A stretch of 64,000 bases of DNA from Megalobrama amblycephala (lineage: Eukaryota > Chordata > Actinopteri > Cypriniformes > Xenocyprididae), in assembly GCF_018812025.1 (NCBI RefSeq), contig NC_063058.1:18677797-18741796 (forward strand), given 5' to 3'. The notes below the pieces were generated by a model. It was given only the letters and a program-made list of their open reading frames with translations. It made no database searches and was not told the origin of the DNA. This document shows, one piece after another, positions 51,996 through 62,509 of the stretch; position 1 is the stretch's first letter, and every line of letters begins with the position of its first letter. The translations under genes and the position numbers were made by a program.

Positions 51996-52640
51996 GGGTA
52001 CGTTTGCACGACAACGATGTACTAAAAGCTGAAACGATTTTCCTTTGCTTTTTCGTGTACAGACAACAACGTTGTCAAAACGATCTCCATTCACACGGAT
52101 CTAAAATCGCTGTATCCTGCTGCCAGGCCAGTAGTTGGCAATGTCAAGTCAAGTCAAGTCAAGTCACCTTTATTTATATAGCGCTTTTTACAATGCAGAT
52201 TGTGTCAAAGTAGCTTTACATTGATAACTGGTACATAATTTGGCTGCACAGCAGCTCTTAAATAATAGTGTCAATGCAGGCAGATCAGAAGCACTGTTGA
52301 ATAAATGTCAAGAATACTATTGAATATCAAATGTCAAGTGTCCCCAACTAAGCAAGCCAAAGGCGTTACTTTGGCATTGCTCACTTTGATGTCACTTTGT
52401 AAAGAAACGCTACGTGCCTAAACACATCACCATTTTCACAAATTCATGATTTTGTTGTTTACACAGAAACAATAATGGTATCGTTTTCAAAAAATTGCAC
52501 TTTGAAACCCATTTTCAAAAGCTGAAAACTTTTTGTGTTTTGGCCGTTCATTTACACGACAATGCATTTTGGGGGCCTGAAAACACAAACTTTTGAAAAT
52601 GGTTTCAAAGTGCACATTTTTGAAATCTCTGTGTAAACTA
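51996..52640. mobile_element. Degenerate hAT-like relic with a nested dispersed repeat
   Basis: The outer part starts GGGTACGTTTGCACGACAAC, as at 17630. A CAAGT-repeat and the fish sequence CTTTATTTATATAGCGCTTT begin a second repeat (about 52136-52366) that interrupts it. Confidence 0.45.
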
Positions 52641-54959
52641 CAAAAACGCAAATTTGTAACACTTTAAAAATCATTTTATAATAACTTTAAGAACATTAGC
52701 TAATATTATTACCTTATATGTTAGTTAATGGATCATTAGCATATGTTCATTTTGTTTCAAATGCCATAACAATATGAGAACAATTGAGATCACTTTTAAT
52801 ATCTTTAATATCCTGACTACCTGGAGTGTTTTAATGAAAAACTCTGGGTTTAATGTGTAACATCATGTAACTTTAATGTGAAATGAAGATGTTTCCTACT
52901 GAACAGAGAGTTAAATAACATTTTTTTTTTTAAAAATGAAATACTAAAAAACAAGGAGATTTAGAGTCCTTAAATTCAGCTGCATTAAATGAGGTAAAAG
53001 CATATGGTTTTTAATTCTTTAGAGTGCAAGAAATTAGCCAGTCCCATCTGCTGTGTGCTGGCCCACTCACACTTTCAAGAAACAAATTGCTGTTCATTCG
53101 TATATCTCGCTATTGGCACCATCTGCATTAACAGAAACCGAAAAGAAAGAAAATAATGACAGTTCATGCAATCATATGTTGCTCAGCGTTCCTACTGTGG
53201 TGGATAATGGAGCAGAAAAGAGTTCAGGCTTGATTAAATGGATTCACTAGCAACTGTGAAACTGTTTGTGAAGGTTGCTGGCAGGAAGTCACAACAGAAG
53301 GCAAAAGCGAAATTGTCTAATTGCCATCGGTTGGCGGAGAACAAATTGTTTTAGTTGAAAAGACCACACCAGAGATTTACAAGTTGATACAGTTTAATAT
53401 GAAGATAAAAATCACAGCCAAAGGCAAGAACCCTTAGGCTCAAACAGACATTTGCATAACTGACTTCAGGTTGGTCTTTTTTTATACTTTCAACACATTT
53501 TTCCAACCATAGAGGACATGTTTATCAGATCTTTAGAAGAAATTAAGGATAACCTATCAAAATCAAACCAGGTAAATGTAATGTGTTTGTTATATATGGA
53601 AAACCTTGAATATCACATAATGAGCTTTCATTCATGTCAGCTTATTTGATCTGCTTATTTCAAATTCAGTTCATTTTCGATTATTTAGCCGTTTTTGTTT
53701 TCCCAGGGATTAACTTTAAGGTCCCAGACACAGAAGTAAACATCTTCTGAAGAACAAGAGGGTATAGTGAGATTTCACATGGAAGAGGCAATCGATTCAT
53801 TCAGTGCAACGAAGAACGCACCTACCCACAATGCAGGCTGTCCTGACTTTGGCTTTGTTTCATTTGACATGCTTGGCAGGTCTGTGAACTGAGCTCTGTG
53901 GCGCTGCCGAGCTTCTTCCCAGCTTTCGCTTCTCCATCAGCTCAAAACAGAAGAAAAATTGACAAGAAACGGCTTAGATATTTAGGGATATTGAGGGGAA
54001 TGTGTCCCAATTGGTGGTTATGGTGGTCATAGAAATGTCAACAGGGCCTATCATCGAATAAACCTCATCTGCCTTGGGCAAGAGGTCTGCCTCAACAACA
54101 CATGCCAAATTGCCAATTGAATGGCAGATAAAACCGGTCAAGTCTTAAAAAAAACAAGCAGGATTTCTGGACGAGAGAACAACTGCTCCACTTATGAGAC
54201 TCTTCAAGAGAGTATAGCTCTCAAATCTAGAGGGCAGTTTTGAGGAGGTTCTGGTGTAGTGACAAATTGCCCCCATCCTCTCTTCAGCGCCTGATTACAA
54301 TTCCTGCATAATCATGTTATGATAAATGCAGTTTCAGCTACATTATTTATGTCTGTGTTAGTTAGCTTATTGTCACGGAGGGCACAGAGACAAGAAGGTA
54401 AGATCCAAATGCATCTTTAATAGGGCAATCCAAAAACGTAATCCATTCGGGCAAGAATCAAAAATCAACAGAACAGTCCACAAAAAACAAGAAAAACAAA
54501 CAGTGAAACCAGTGACCATAAATGAAACCTCGATAACACAAGCGCAAAAACAAACCAGGTATAAATAGACAGACACTGATGACCAAACACAAAACAGCTG
54601 AGTGCAATGACAGGATAATGAGTCCGGGAAGTGTGTTATGGGAAATGAAGTCCAAGAGTATAACCACAACATTTGTATAACCACAACAAAACCATAGTTA
54701 AACTGGTTTTTGTAGCAAAACCACATTTTTTTTTTTTTTATTTATCGTAGTAAAACCATGGTTAATTTTCTTAAGAGTTATTATATTATTATTAACAGTT
54801 AATCAAGTGTCAGAAATTACGTTAAATTGGTTTATGAACTTATAATTTGTTTTCTTACGCATTATAGTATATCATCATTCATATTAAGATAATCATTAAC
54901 TGACAGTTTGTAGAGACCCAATTTTGAGGGAGGACTCGATTAATCATGACACCGGCCAC
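52641..54959. other. Intergenic region part 2
   Basis: No gene. 54363-54660 looks like a dispersed-element fragment (TCACGGAGGGCACAGAGACA to GTTATGGGAAATGAAGTCC). The remainder is ordinary AT-rich sequence. Confidence 0.35.
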
Positions 54960-55490
54960 CCCGCTAGAAATGTTACGTTCCCAGAACATTCTCAGAACGT
55001 CCCCACTGGTGTAAAGGACGATGTCTAGTAACGTTCCCAGAATGTTCAGAGACGGTCACGATGTGGAGTTCTTTTAAGGTTTGGGGAATGTTATTTGGTG
55101 GACGTTCTGTTAACTTCCCAAATGTCCTCTTTGTAACGTTCTTGCATGACCATAAAATAACCAAAATAGAACGTCCCCCTAAACTCATATCGGGGACGTT
55201 ATTAAATGACCAACAGAGGACCGTGTGGGAACGTTCTGTTAATGTCCCAAATATCCTCTTTGTAACGTTCTTTTTTTGACCATAAAATAACCAAAATGGA
55301 ACATCCATCCCCCTAAAGTCATATAAGGAACCTTGAACTGCAGCACTTTCATTACCAAAAGAGGACGTTTTAGGAACGTCCCGAATGTTCTGTAAAGGTT
55401 CAGAATTTTCGTCACCTTTAGAGAACTTATATGGAACGTTGCGCAAGGTCCTGAGAACGTCGCCTTCTATGTGGGCACCTCTAGAAATCA
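54960..55490. repeat. Degenerate tandem repeat with ACGTTC motifs
   Basis: A unit of about 130 bp (GAACGTTCTGTTAATGTCCC, CAAATGTCCTCTTTGTAACG, TTCTTGCATGACCATAAAAT) occurs twice almost intact (55096-55226 and 55229-55360), with further decayed ACGTTC-rich pieces on both sides. The 176-codon minus-strand frame at 54973-55503 repeats its own sequence (NVTKRTFGKLTERP) and is a shadow. Confidence 0.65.
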
Positions 55491-55715
55491 GGAGGTTGGT
55501 CAAACCGTTGCTCGAGTCTGTTGTTTGTTTGAATAAAGCTTATGAAATCTCTCTTCCACTCAAAATCACAGGATCAGTGAAATGGTCAATATACAATCTT
55601 TTTGTATATACTATATTTTGTATTACTTTTATATGCACATGCACTCCTGAAAGCTTCTGTCTATGATTTAAGTCTCAGCTCTTTTCACAATAAGCTCTTA
55701 AAAGTCAAGTTTCTC

Positions 55716-55791
55716 TTCTATGTTGTATCAGGCCATTTGTGGTTGTTAAACTGTTTTTGTTCAATAAAGTTCTTGCAAAAAAAAAAAAAAA
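55716..55791 (+). mobile_element. 5'-truncated retroposed mRNA tail
   Basis: About 61 nt ending AATAAA + 10 nt + A15 (55777-55791), flanked by near-identical direct repeats AAAAGTCAAGTTTCTC (55700-55715) and AAAAGTCCAGTTTCTC (55788-55803). The left boundary TCTT/AAAA resembles a LINE endonuclease target. The parent transcript was not identified. Confidence 0.55.
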
Positions 55792-55803
55792 GTCCAGTTT
55801 CTC

Positions 55804-56424
55804 ACTGCTGCAAGAGTTTGTACATCTGTGTGTTTAACAAACAGATCACTGGCGACATCTGCTGGTCATGAAAAATCTCTTTTGGGTTTCTGTTTTAGAC
55901 AAGAGCGCCACACACTGGTTTCATTAAATTATTTCGTTTAACGAGCCATACAATGTCACAATTCTATCCAATAAATCTATTTTAAATGCTTAAATGCATA
56001 TGCATTTATCTCCCTTTGATTTCTTGGAACCAACACGTTATTTCTATCATTTCAAAAATCAAAATATAATTCATTATATTTTCCTCATATAATTAATATT
56101 CAATTCAGTCTGCATTGAACCCTTAATTTAATTTAAATTTAATTTCATAAAATGAAAATTATGATTGTGATTTTTACTATTATTATTATTTTAGAATATT
56201 CGTTTACATTTATAGTAGGCTATTATTACTTGTAATTTTTAATATTTATTTTGATCAGTGCAAATAATAATAATAATAAAACACGTGCTGCAAAAGAAAA
56301 AAAGTTGTATAACAGTGGCATTTCAAAATTATTGTTAATTATCTCTGTCTTAAATCTAAAATTATCTCTGTCTTAAATCTAAAATTGTAGCCTAATAGTT
56401 TAGATTATTCATTTACATTTATTG

Positions 56425-56488
<64 letters not shown>

Positions 56489-56906
56489 TTTTTTATTATT
56501 ACATTGATCAGTGCAGTTAATAATAAAAATAATAAACGTGATGCAAAAAAAAAGTTGTATAACAGTGGCATTATTTCACAATTATTGTTAATTATGTCTG
56601 TACTAAATCTACTAAATTATTATTATTATTAATATCCAAATATTTTATTATTACAAAATATCTGGATCTACTTTCTATTTTTATCCTGTGCAGACCAGAT
56701 GAAACCACATATATGATTATCTGAATGACATTTCTTTTCAAACTAATCTAATCTGTGCAGCATTTTGCTATCGGAACCTCTCAAGAATGTAAAAGATCAG
56801 GGGACACATTTACAGTCGCGCCAAGTTTAGCGCTTCCGGTTCACTGTTGGCCTCTGTCAAACGAGTGAAACAAGTTCAGTTTCTAGCCATACATCTCTCT
56901 TGGGAT
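55804..56906. other. Intergenic sequence upstream of pyurf
   Basis: AT-rich, including an (AT)n microsatellite at about 56425-56486 and a duplicated segment (GTTGTATAACAGTGGCATT at 56305 and 56553). Composition shifts to GC-rich near 56810, where the pyurf promoter begins. Confidence 0.45.
56832..56840 (-). promoter_or_regulatory. ETS/GABP-type site in the pyurf promoter
   Basis: GCTTCCGGT on the plus strand reads ACCGGAAGC on the minus strand, a good ETS/GABP core. It sits about 70 nt upstream of the pyurf ATG in a locally GC-rich, TATA-less stretch. Such sites are typical of promoters of nuclear genes for mitochondrial proteins. The role is inferred. Confidence 0.4.
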
Positions 56907-57115
56907 ATGTCTCATGCTTTGAGGACACTTACCACAGGAGTTTTGATCGCGCAGAGATCTGTGACCGTCCAGCCGCTCTTGCGTCCTGTGAGCGCCGTGA
57001 ACACCCGAGCGCAACAGCGGAGCCGGAGTGATGGAGTGAAGGGCAGTGAGAGTCAGGCGTTTGATGTGTCCCTCCTTGAGTTTCTTGTGTGTCCGCTGTC
57101 CAAAAAACCCTTGAG
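56907..57115 (+). CDS. pyurf: PYURF/PREY mitochondrial methyltransferase chaperone, exon 1
   Basis: The first exon of a two-exon gene; the full CDS is 56907-57115 joined to 59475-59616, 116 residues (human PYURF has 114). PYURF is a small mitochondrial protein reported to stabilise SAM-dependent methyltransferases of coenzyme Q synthesis and complex I assembly. The N-terminus (MSHALRTLTTGVLIAQRSV) is rich in Arg, Ser and Thr, with no acidic residue in the first 40, as expected of a matrix-targeting signal. The Trm112-like core begins at FDVSLLEFLVCPLSKKPLR. ATG at 56907 was chosen because the frame upstream has no other ATG; it has G at -3. Donor AG|GTATGA falls inside an Arg codon. Confidence 0.93.
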
Positions 57116-57404
57116 GTATGATTGTTCACCGTGTATGATATTAATGATAGTTATCATAGGAGTTTAATAGCAGTGCTGATGTTATACCATCGGTTGAAAA
57201 TGTTCCTTGCGAATTTTTATCATGGCAGATATAGCTTCTGACAAATATGATCTGTTACAGTTAATATGTTTGTTAATATTTTTAATGATATGTTACTTAT
57301 AATTAATTATTTTTAAGTTATTACTTCTTATTTTAAAATTTAATATAATTTATTATTATTTAACTTCAAAAAAGACAAAAATGGTATAGAATTACACACG
57401 CGCA

Positions 57405-58292
57405 CACACACACTACCAGTCAAAAGATTGTAAACATTACTATTTTTAATGTTTTTGAACGAAGTCTCTTATGCTCATTAAGGCTGAATTTATTTCATAA
57501 TAAATACAGAAAAAACAATAATACTGTGAAATGTTATTACAATTTAAAATTATGATTTTCTATTTTAATATACTTTAAAATATAATTTATTCCTGTGATC
57601 AAAGCTGAATTTTCAGCATCATTACTCCAGTCTTCAGAGTCACATGATCCTTCAGCAATCATTCTAATATGCTGATTTGATACTCAGTTATTATCAATGT
57701 TGAACAGTTGTGTTGCTTAATATTTTTTTGGAATCTTTGATACTTTTTTCAGGATGCATTGATGAATAAAAGCATTTATTCAAAATATAAATCTTTTCTA
57801 ACAATATAAATCTTTACTCTCACTTTTTATCAATTTAACACATCTGTGCTGAATAAAAGTATTAATTTCTTTCAAAAAAAAAAGAAAGAAAAAAATTACT
57901 GACCCCAAACTTTTGAACAGTAGTGTAAATTGTTACAAAAGATTTCTATTTTAAATAAATGCTGATCATTTTTTGATCATTTTTTTTCATCAAAGAATCC
58001 TGAAAAAGCATCACAGGTTATACAATATTAAGCAGCACAACTGTTTCCAACACTGATAATAAATCAGCATATTAGAATGATTGCTGAAGGATCATGTGAC
58101 ACTGAAGACTGGAGTAATGATGCTGACAATTCAGCTTTGCATCACAGAAATAAATTATATTTTAAAGTATATTAAAATAGAAAACCATAATTTTAAATTG
58201 TAATAATATTTCACAATATTATTGTTTTTTCTGTATCTATTATGAAATAAATGCAGCCTTAATGAGCATAAGAGACTTCATTCAAAAACATG

Positions 58293-58362
<70 letters not shown>

Positions 58363-59282
58363 ACACACTACCGTTCAAAAGTTTGGGGTCAGTAAGTTTT
58401 TTTTAATGTTTTAAAAAAAATATCTTCTGCTCACCAAGCCTGCATTTATTTGATTAAAAATACAAACAAAAACAGTAATATTGTGAAATATTATTCCAAT
58501 TTAAAACAGCTGTTTTCTATGTCAATATACAGTAAAGTGTCATTTATTCTTGTGTTGGCAAAGCTGAATTTTCAGCATCATTACTCCAGTTTTCAGTGTC
58601 ACATGATCCTTCAGAAATCATTCTAATATGATGATTTGATGCTCAAGAAACATTTATGATTATTATTAATGTTGAAAACAGTTATTTACATTTTTATTTC
58701 ATTATGCTATGATGAATAGAAAGTTCAAAAGAACAGCATTTGTCTGAAATCTAAATCTTTTGTAACATTAAACACTACCGTTCAAAAGTTTGGGGTCAGT
58801 AAGAATAGAAATAAAATTAATCAATACTTTTATTCATCAAGGATGAGTTAAACTGATCAAAAGTTACAGTAAAGACGATTATAATGTTAGAAAATATTCT
58901 ATTTTAAATAAATGCTGTTCTTTTGAACTTTCCATTCATCGAAGAATTTTGAAAAAAAAAAAGTACACAACTGTTTTCAACATTGATAATAATCATAAAT
59001 GTTTCTTGAGCATCAAATCATCATATTAGAATGATTTCTGAAGGATCATGTGACACTGAAGACTGGAGTAATGATGCTGAAAATTCAGCTTTGCATCACA
59101 GGAATAAATTACTTTGTCAAATATATTTAAATAGTACACAGTTATTTTAAATTGTAATAATATTTCACAATATTACTGTTTTTTTTACTGTATTTTTAAT
59201 TAAATAAATGTAGCCTTGGTGAGCAGACGAAACTTCTTTTAAAACATTAAAAATCTTAGTGGTTCCAAACTTTTGGACTGTA

Positions 59283-59290
<8 letters not shown>
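57405..59290. repeat. Head-to-head copies of the ACTACCGTTCAAAAGTTTGG repeat in the pyurf intron
   Basis: At least four copies or part copies in alternating orientation (boundaries near 57405, 57926, 58370, 58785 and 59275). Shared markers are GAATTTTCAGCATCATTACTC and its inverse TGATGCTGAAAATTCAGC, and CACATGATCCTTCAG and its inverse. Between copies are TA microsatellites (58307-58352, 59285-59331). They fill most of the 2.36-kb intron between the two pyurf exons. Confidence 0.8.
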
Positions 59291-59332
<42 letters not shown>

Positions 59333-59474
59333 CATCTTCCTTTTATATGAATTAATTTAGTATGGTTTTATAATAACTATTTTGTCATTAACTTTATTTA
59401 CTGTGGTAAATTTGCATAAGTGATGTTTAGATTATTTGTAATACTAATACATGTTTTTCCTTCTTTCTTTTAAG

Positions 59475-59616
59475 GTATGACGAAAGGAGCAATGAATTAA
59501 TAAACGAAGAGCTTGGCATCGCATATCCCATCATTGATGGTATTCCTAACATGATCCCACAGGATGCACGAATGATCCATAAGACCGCAACGACTGAAAA
59601 CCCCACTGAATCTTGA
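59475..59616 (+). CDS. pyurf: PYURF/PREY, exon 2
   Basis: Acceptor TTTTAAG before 59475 restores the split Arg codon and continues YDERSNELINEELGIAYPI, IDGIPNMIPQDARMI, ending TTENPTES and TGA at 59614-59616. The block NEELGIAYPIIDGIPNMIP is the signature of the Trm112-like (UPF0434) fold. The same exon goes on to carry the complete PIGY frame 32 nt downstream. Confidence 0.94.
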
Positions 59617-59648
59617 GTTTATAAAGCAAATATTCATTTTCTGCCACA

Positions 59649-59864
59649 ATGTTTTTCTCCCTGTCTACAGTAACTGTTCTTGTGCCATTGATATCTTTGT
59701 CCGGACTGTTTTACTCGGCGAGCGTGGACGAAAATTTCCCCCAAGGCTGCACGAGCGCAAGCAGCGTGTGTTTCTACAGCCTGCTGTTGCCAGTAACTAT
59801 TCCCGTTTATGTTTTCTTCCACCTTTGGAAGTGGATGGGAATCAAATTATTTAGACACAATTAG
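59649..59864 (+). CDS. pigy: PIGY, GPI-GlcNAc transferase subunit (second cistron)
   Basis: A complete 71-codon frame, the same length as mammalian PIGY. PIGY is a small ER membrane subunit of the GPI-N-acetylglucosaminyltransferase complex, which starts GPI-anchor synthesis, and it binds the catalytic subunit PIGA. Two hydrophobic segments are visible: about residues 3-22 (LSTVTVLVPLISLSGLFYSA) and 44-59 (YSLLLPVTIPVYVFFH). A hydrophilic loop between them holds ENFPQGCTS, and the C-terminus is WKWMGIKLFRHN. The ATG has A at -3, a favourable context. It lies in the same exon as the end of pyurf with no ATG in the 32-nt gap, matching the bicistronic PYURF/PIGY mRNA known in mammals. AATAAA at 60014-60019 probably ends the transcript. 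Confidence 0.95.
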   Translation: MFFSLSTVTVLVPLISLSGLFYSASVDENFPQGCTSASSVCFYSLLLPVTIPVYVFFHLWKWMGIKLFRHN

Positions 59865-60013
59865 ACTGTAATTTCCTTTTTTAATTCCCACACAACATGA
59901 GACAATTTCAATTTTGTGAACAATGCTTGCTTGTAAACAATAGACATTGAAGATTCATATTCAAGAACATTTAACTGGAAGTAAACATTTAAGAGAACAA
60001 TGTAAAAATACAC

Positions 60014-60019
60014 AATAAA
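60014..60019 (+). terminator. Poly(A) signal of the pyurf/pigy mRNA
   Basis: A canonical AATAAA, 150 nt after the pigy stop and in the correct orientation. It is the first AATAAA downstream of pigy and lies just before the convergent minus-strand gene. Confidence 0.65.
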
Positions 60020-60090
60020 ACTGCAAATACCAAAGCTTTATGTCTTTGTTTGCATGTGCACAGAACTCACAAATCTAGCTTGGTATGATT

Positions 60091-61098
60091 TTACTTCTTT
60101 GCTCTTTTCTCAACACTTTCCGTGAACTTCATCAAAGGGCACATGGGCTTTGGTGAATCTTCGCCCTTCAACTTAAAAAAGAAAGACTCGTTCAAGCGAG
60201 TCTGAACGACTTTCAGCTGGAGCAGATCACCTTTGGCCTTGGGTCCCGTATCACCGTCTTCACTCGACGTGTCTGATGTCTTCAGTGTGGGTGGGTTTGC
60301 AGACTCTACAGTGGGATGTTTTGGCTCGTGCATTCGTCTTGTTCTGTCGGGCAAACTCAGGTCCACCGGTTCCTCCGAGCACATGGATGTGTTCTGCTTC
60401 TGCTGCTGAAACCTGAGAGAGCTGGAGAGCGCTGGGAAGGTAAAGAAGTTCTCGGTTTGAGTGGTTGCTTCAGCTGTTGACCCACATGAATGCTTCTCTG
60501 GTGCCTTCACAGTAGTGGCCTCATTGCAGCTTGAGCTGCTGGAGATCTCCACATATGGATCCAAGAATGATTTCTGTGTGATAAACATGTCTTGGCTGTT
60601 CATTTCTTCAGCTGTATTGGATTCCAAGCTGCTTTCGCTGACAACATGCTTCTTTCCAAATTCATTGTAATTTGTCTTTGCAGGTTGGTTTTCCTCAATT
60701 GGCAAGTTGAAGATGACTCTCTTTTTAATCTTCCCTATCTCTTTTACTCTTTTATGACGATCGTTCTCAGTTGAACTTGGTTGTTTTGTCTCCTGATCAG
60801 GGGAGATGAAGATAATGGGCTGAATTTGGTCTTTATCTTCGGGCTGTTTCTTTATTTTAGGTTGCTGGAATTCATCCTCGAGTTTGGTTTTCTTCTTTGC
60901 CTTTTTTCTTTTCTTGGTGTTTTGCGTTTGTGTCAACTCTGTCTCACAGCAGCCATCATGCAAGAAGAAGTTTGGCACACACTTGGTTTTCCTCTTATCC
61001 TTTTTTTCCTTCTTCACTTTCTTGTTTTTGTGCTTCTTGGATGCTTTAAAAGCATTTTCAACAATGGGAAAAATCCTTGTTGTTGGGAATGAAGCCAT
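60091..61098 (-). CDS. Unrecognised lysine-rich basic protein, 335 residues
   Basis: A single-exon frame read from ATG at 61098 to the stop at 60091; I do not recognise the family. The N-terminus is MASFPTTRIFPIVENAFKAS. Two dense basic clusters follow (about residues 18-39, e.g. KKVKKEKKDKRKTK, and 62-72, KKRKKAKKKTK), which suggest nuclear or nucleolar targeting. KKRVIFNLP (RVIF at about 127-130) fits the PP1-docking RVxF pattern. The middle is Ser/Thr/Glu-rich and probably disordered. The last 44 residues (around RLNESFFFKLKGEDSPKP) look like a conserved module. The frame stays open for nine more codons upstream, but a splice acceptor (TTTGTAG, exon from 61103) lies five bases before this ATG, so that extension is probably intronic. 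It converges on pigy with a gap of about 70 nt after the pigy poly(A) signal. A conserved downstream exon is possible but none was seen. Confidence 0.75.
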   Translation of the reverse strand: MASFPTTRIFPIVENAFKASKKHKNKKVKKEKKDKRKTKCVPNFFLHDGCCETELTQTQNTKKRKKAKKKTKLEDEFQQPKIKKQPEDKDQIQPIIFISPDQETKQPSSTENDRHKRVKEIGKIKKRVIFNLPIEENQPAKTNYNEFGKKHVVSESSLESNTAEEMNSQDMFITQKSFLDPYVEISSSSSCNEATTVKAPEKHSCGSTAEATTQTENFFTFPALSSSLRFQQQKQNTSMCSEEPVDLSLPDRTRRMHEPKHPTVESANPPTLKTSDTSSEDGDTGPKAKGDLLQLKVVQTRLNESFFFKLKGEDSPKPMCPLMKFTESVEKRAKK

Positions 61099-61403
61099 TT
61101 CCTCTACAAAATCAGAGAGCAACAATAAAGCACATTGGTTATTTGACCAAAATCAGCAAGAAATAAGGCAAATACACAAGGAAGTAGACTAAGTACAAAA
61201 AAAAAAATGACAGTAAGAGTAGGCAGAATCCCTATGTACAGATGTGAACGTATATAAAACTGTCTAAATATAAATATGTATTGACATAATACATATTTAT
61301 CCCTATATACATGCATGCTCTATATACTTGGTGCTGTGAAATCAACCGGTAACACTTTACAACCTGGTTCCATTTGATAACATTAGTTAACTGCATTAGT
61401 TAA

Positions 61404-62023
61404 AGGGTTTATTCACCCAAAAATGAAATTTCTGTCATTAATTACTCACCCTCATGTTGTTCCACACCTGTAAGACCTTCGTTCATCTTCAGAACACAAA
61501 TTAAGATACTTTTGATGAAATCTGAGAGGTATATGACTCGTCCATAGACAGCAATATAATCAACACTTTCAAGGTCCAGAAAGGTAGTAAAGAAATTGTT
61601 AAAATAGTCTACGTGACTACAGTGGTTCAAACTTAATTTTATGAAGAGACGAGAAAACAAAAATAATGACTTAATGACTGAAATAATGACTGTTGAACAA
61701 TATCTTCTCTTCTGTGTCATTCACATACGTTGTTTACGTCCAGCGCTTCCAGGTTCTACAACAGAATGCCGACTCATTATTGGCCGGCTCCTGCGTCAGC
61801 ATCACACGCATGTCGTGCTGCTCACATGATCAGCTTTGGCCAATACTGAGCCGGCATTCAGATGTAAACACGGAAGCCTTCACTGTGATTACTGCGTCGC
61901 CTGTGTAAGGATAATGACAGGGAAGAGATAAGATTGTTGAATAAAGTCGTTATTTTTGTTTTGTTTTTGCACACAAAGTATTCTCGTCACTTCATAACAT
62001 TAAGGTTGAACCACTGTAGTCAC
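61404..62023. mobile_element. Truncated long-arm foldback MITE
   Basis: TTAA at 61400-61403 precedes AGGGTTTATTCACCCAAAAA. The left arm and the start of the right arm (up to CAACCACTGTAGTCAC-like sequence near 62020) are present. The final 200 bp of the right arm are missing. It lies in the putative 5' intron of the lysine-rich gene. Confidence 0.75.
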
Positions 62024-62509
62024 AAATGTTCAGCTGTATTTTGATTTTAGAAAATAAGCACATGATTTCTCCCCTCACAAATCAACTGTTTCTTGTTTTT
62101 CACTAGCATGTCTCTTAGGTGTTGAGGAATAGTGCATCTTTGAGCCTTCATTCAGTACTAGTAAAATGCTTCAGTACTGTTAAAATCTTTTTGCTGTAAG
62201 GTATCTGTACTTTTACTCAAGTATGGTTTTCAGGTACTCTTTACACCTCTGAATTAACTAATACATTATTAAAATCACAAGATGTAGTTTATGTTTATTC
62301 ATTTTGCAGACGGTTTTATCCAAAGCGACTTACAAATGAGGGATACAGCAAGCGATTCATCGTAAAGAGGTGCAGGTGTAAAAAATAAAGTAAAGTGCTC
62401 ATAATAAAAAGTTTCGGACATTGCTTTGAGTAGCATAAGCTAGAATAGGGAGGGATTAAAGGAAAGCGAAAGCATAGTTTTTTTTATGTTTTTAATTTTT
62501 TTTTGTTAA

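Noticed and set aside
54973..55503. 176-codon minus-strand frame
   Set aside because: The peptide repeats internally with the underlying 130-bp repeat and has no known domain.
56847..56906. Upstream extension of the pyurf frame
   Set aside because: The extension begins with TTG and has no ATG before 56907; it overlaps the putative promoter/5' UTR.
61099..61125. Nine-residue N-terminal extension (MLLSDFVEE) of the lysine-rich protein
   Set aside because: It crosses a good splice acceptor at 61104-61105; the ATG at 61098 is more likely.
60461..61192. Several plus-strand frames of 60-103 codons
   Set aside because: Antisense shadows of the lysine-rich gene; hydrophobic, phenylalanine-rich peptides are what lysine codons give in reverse.
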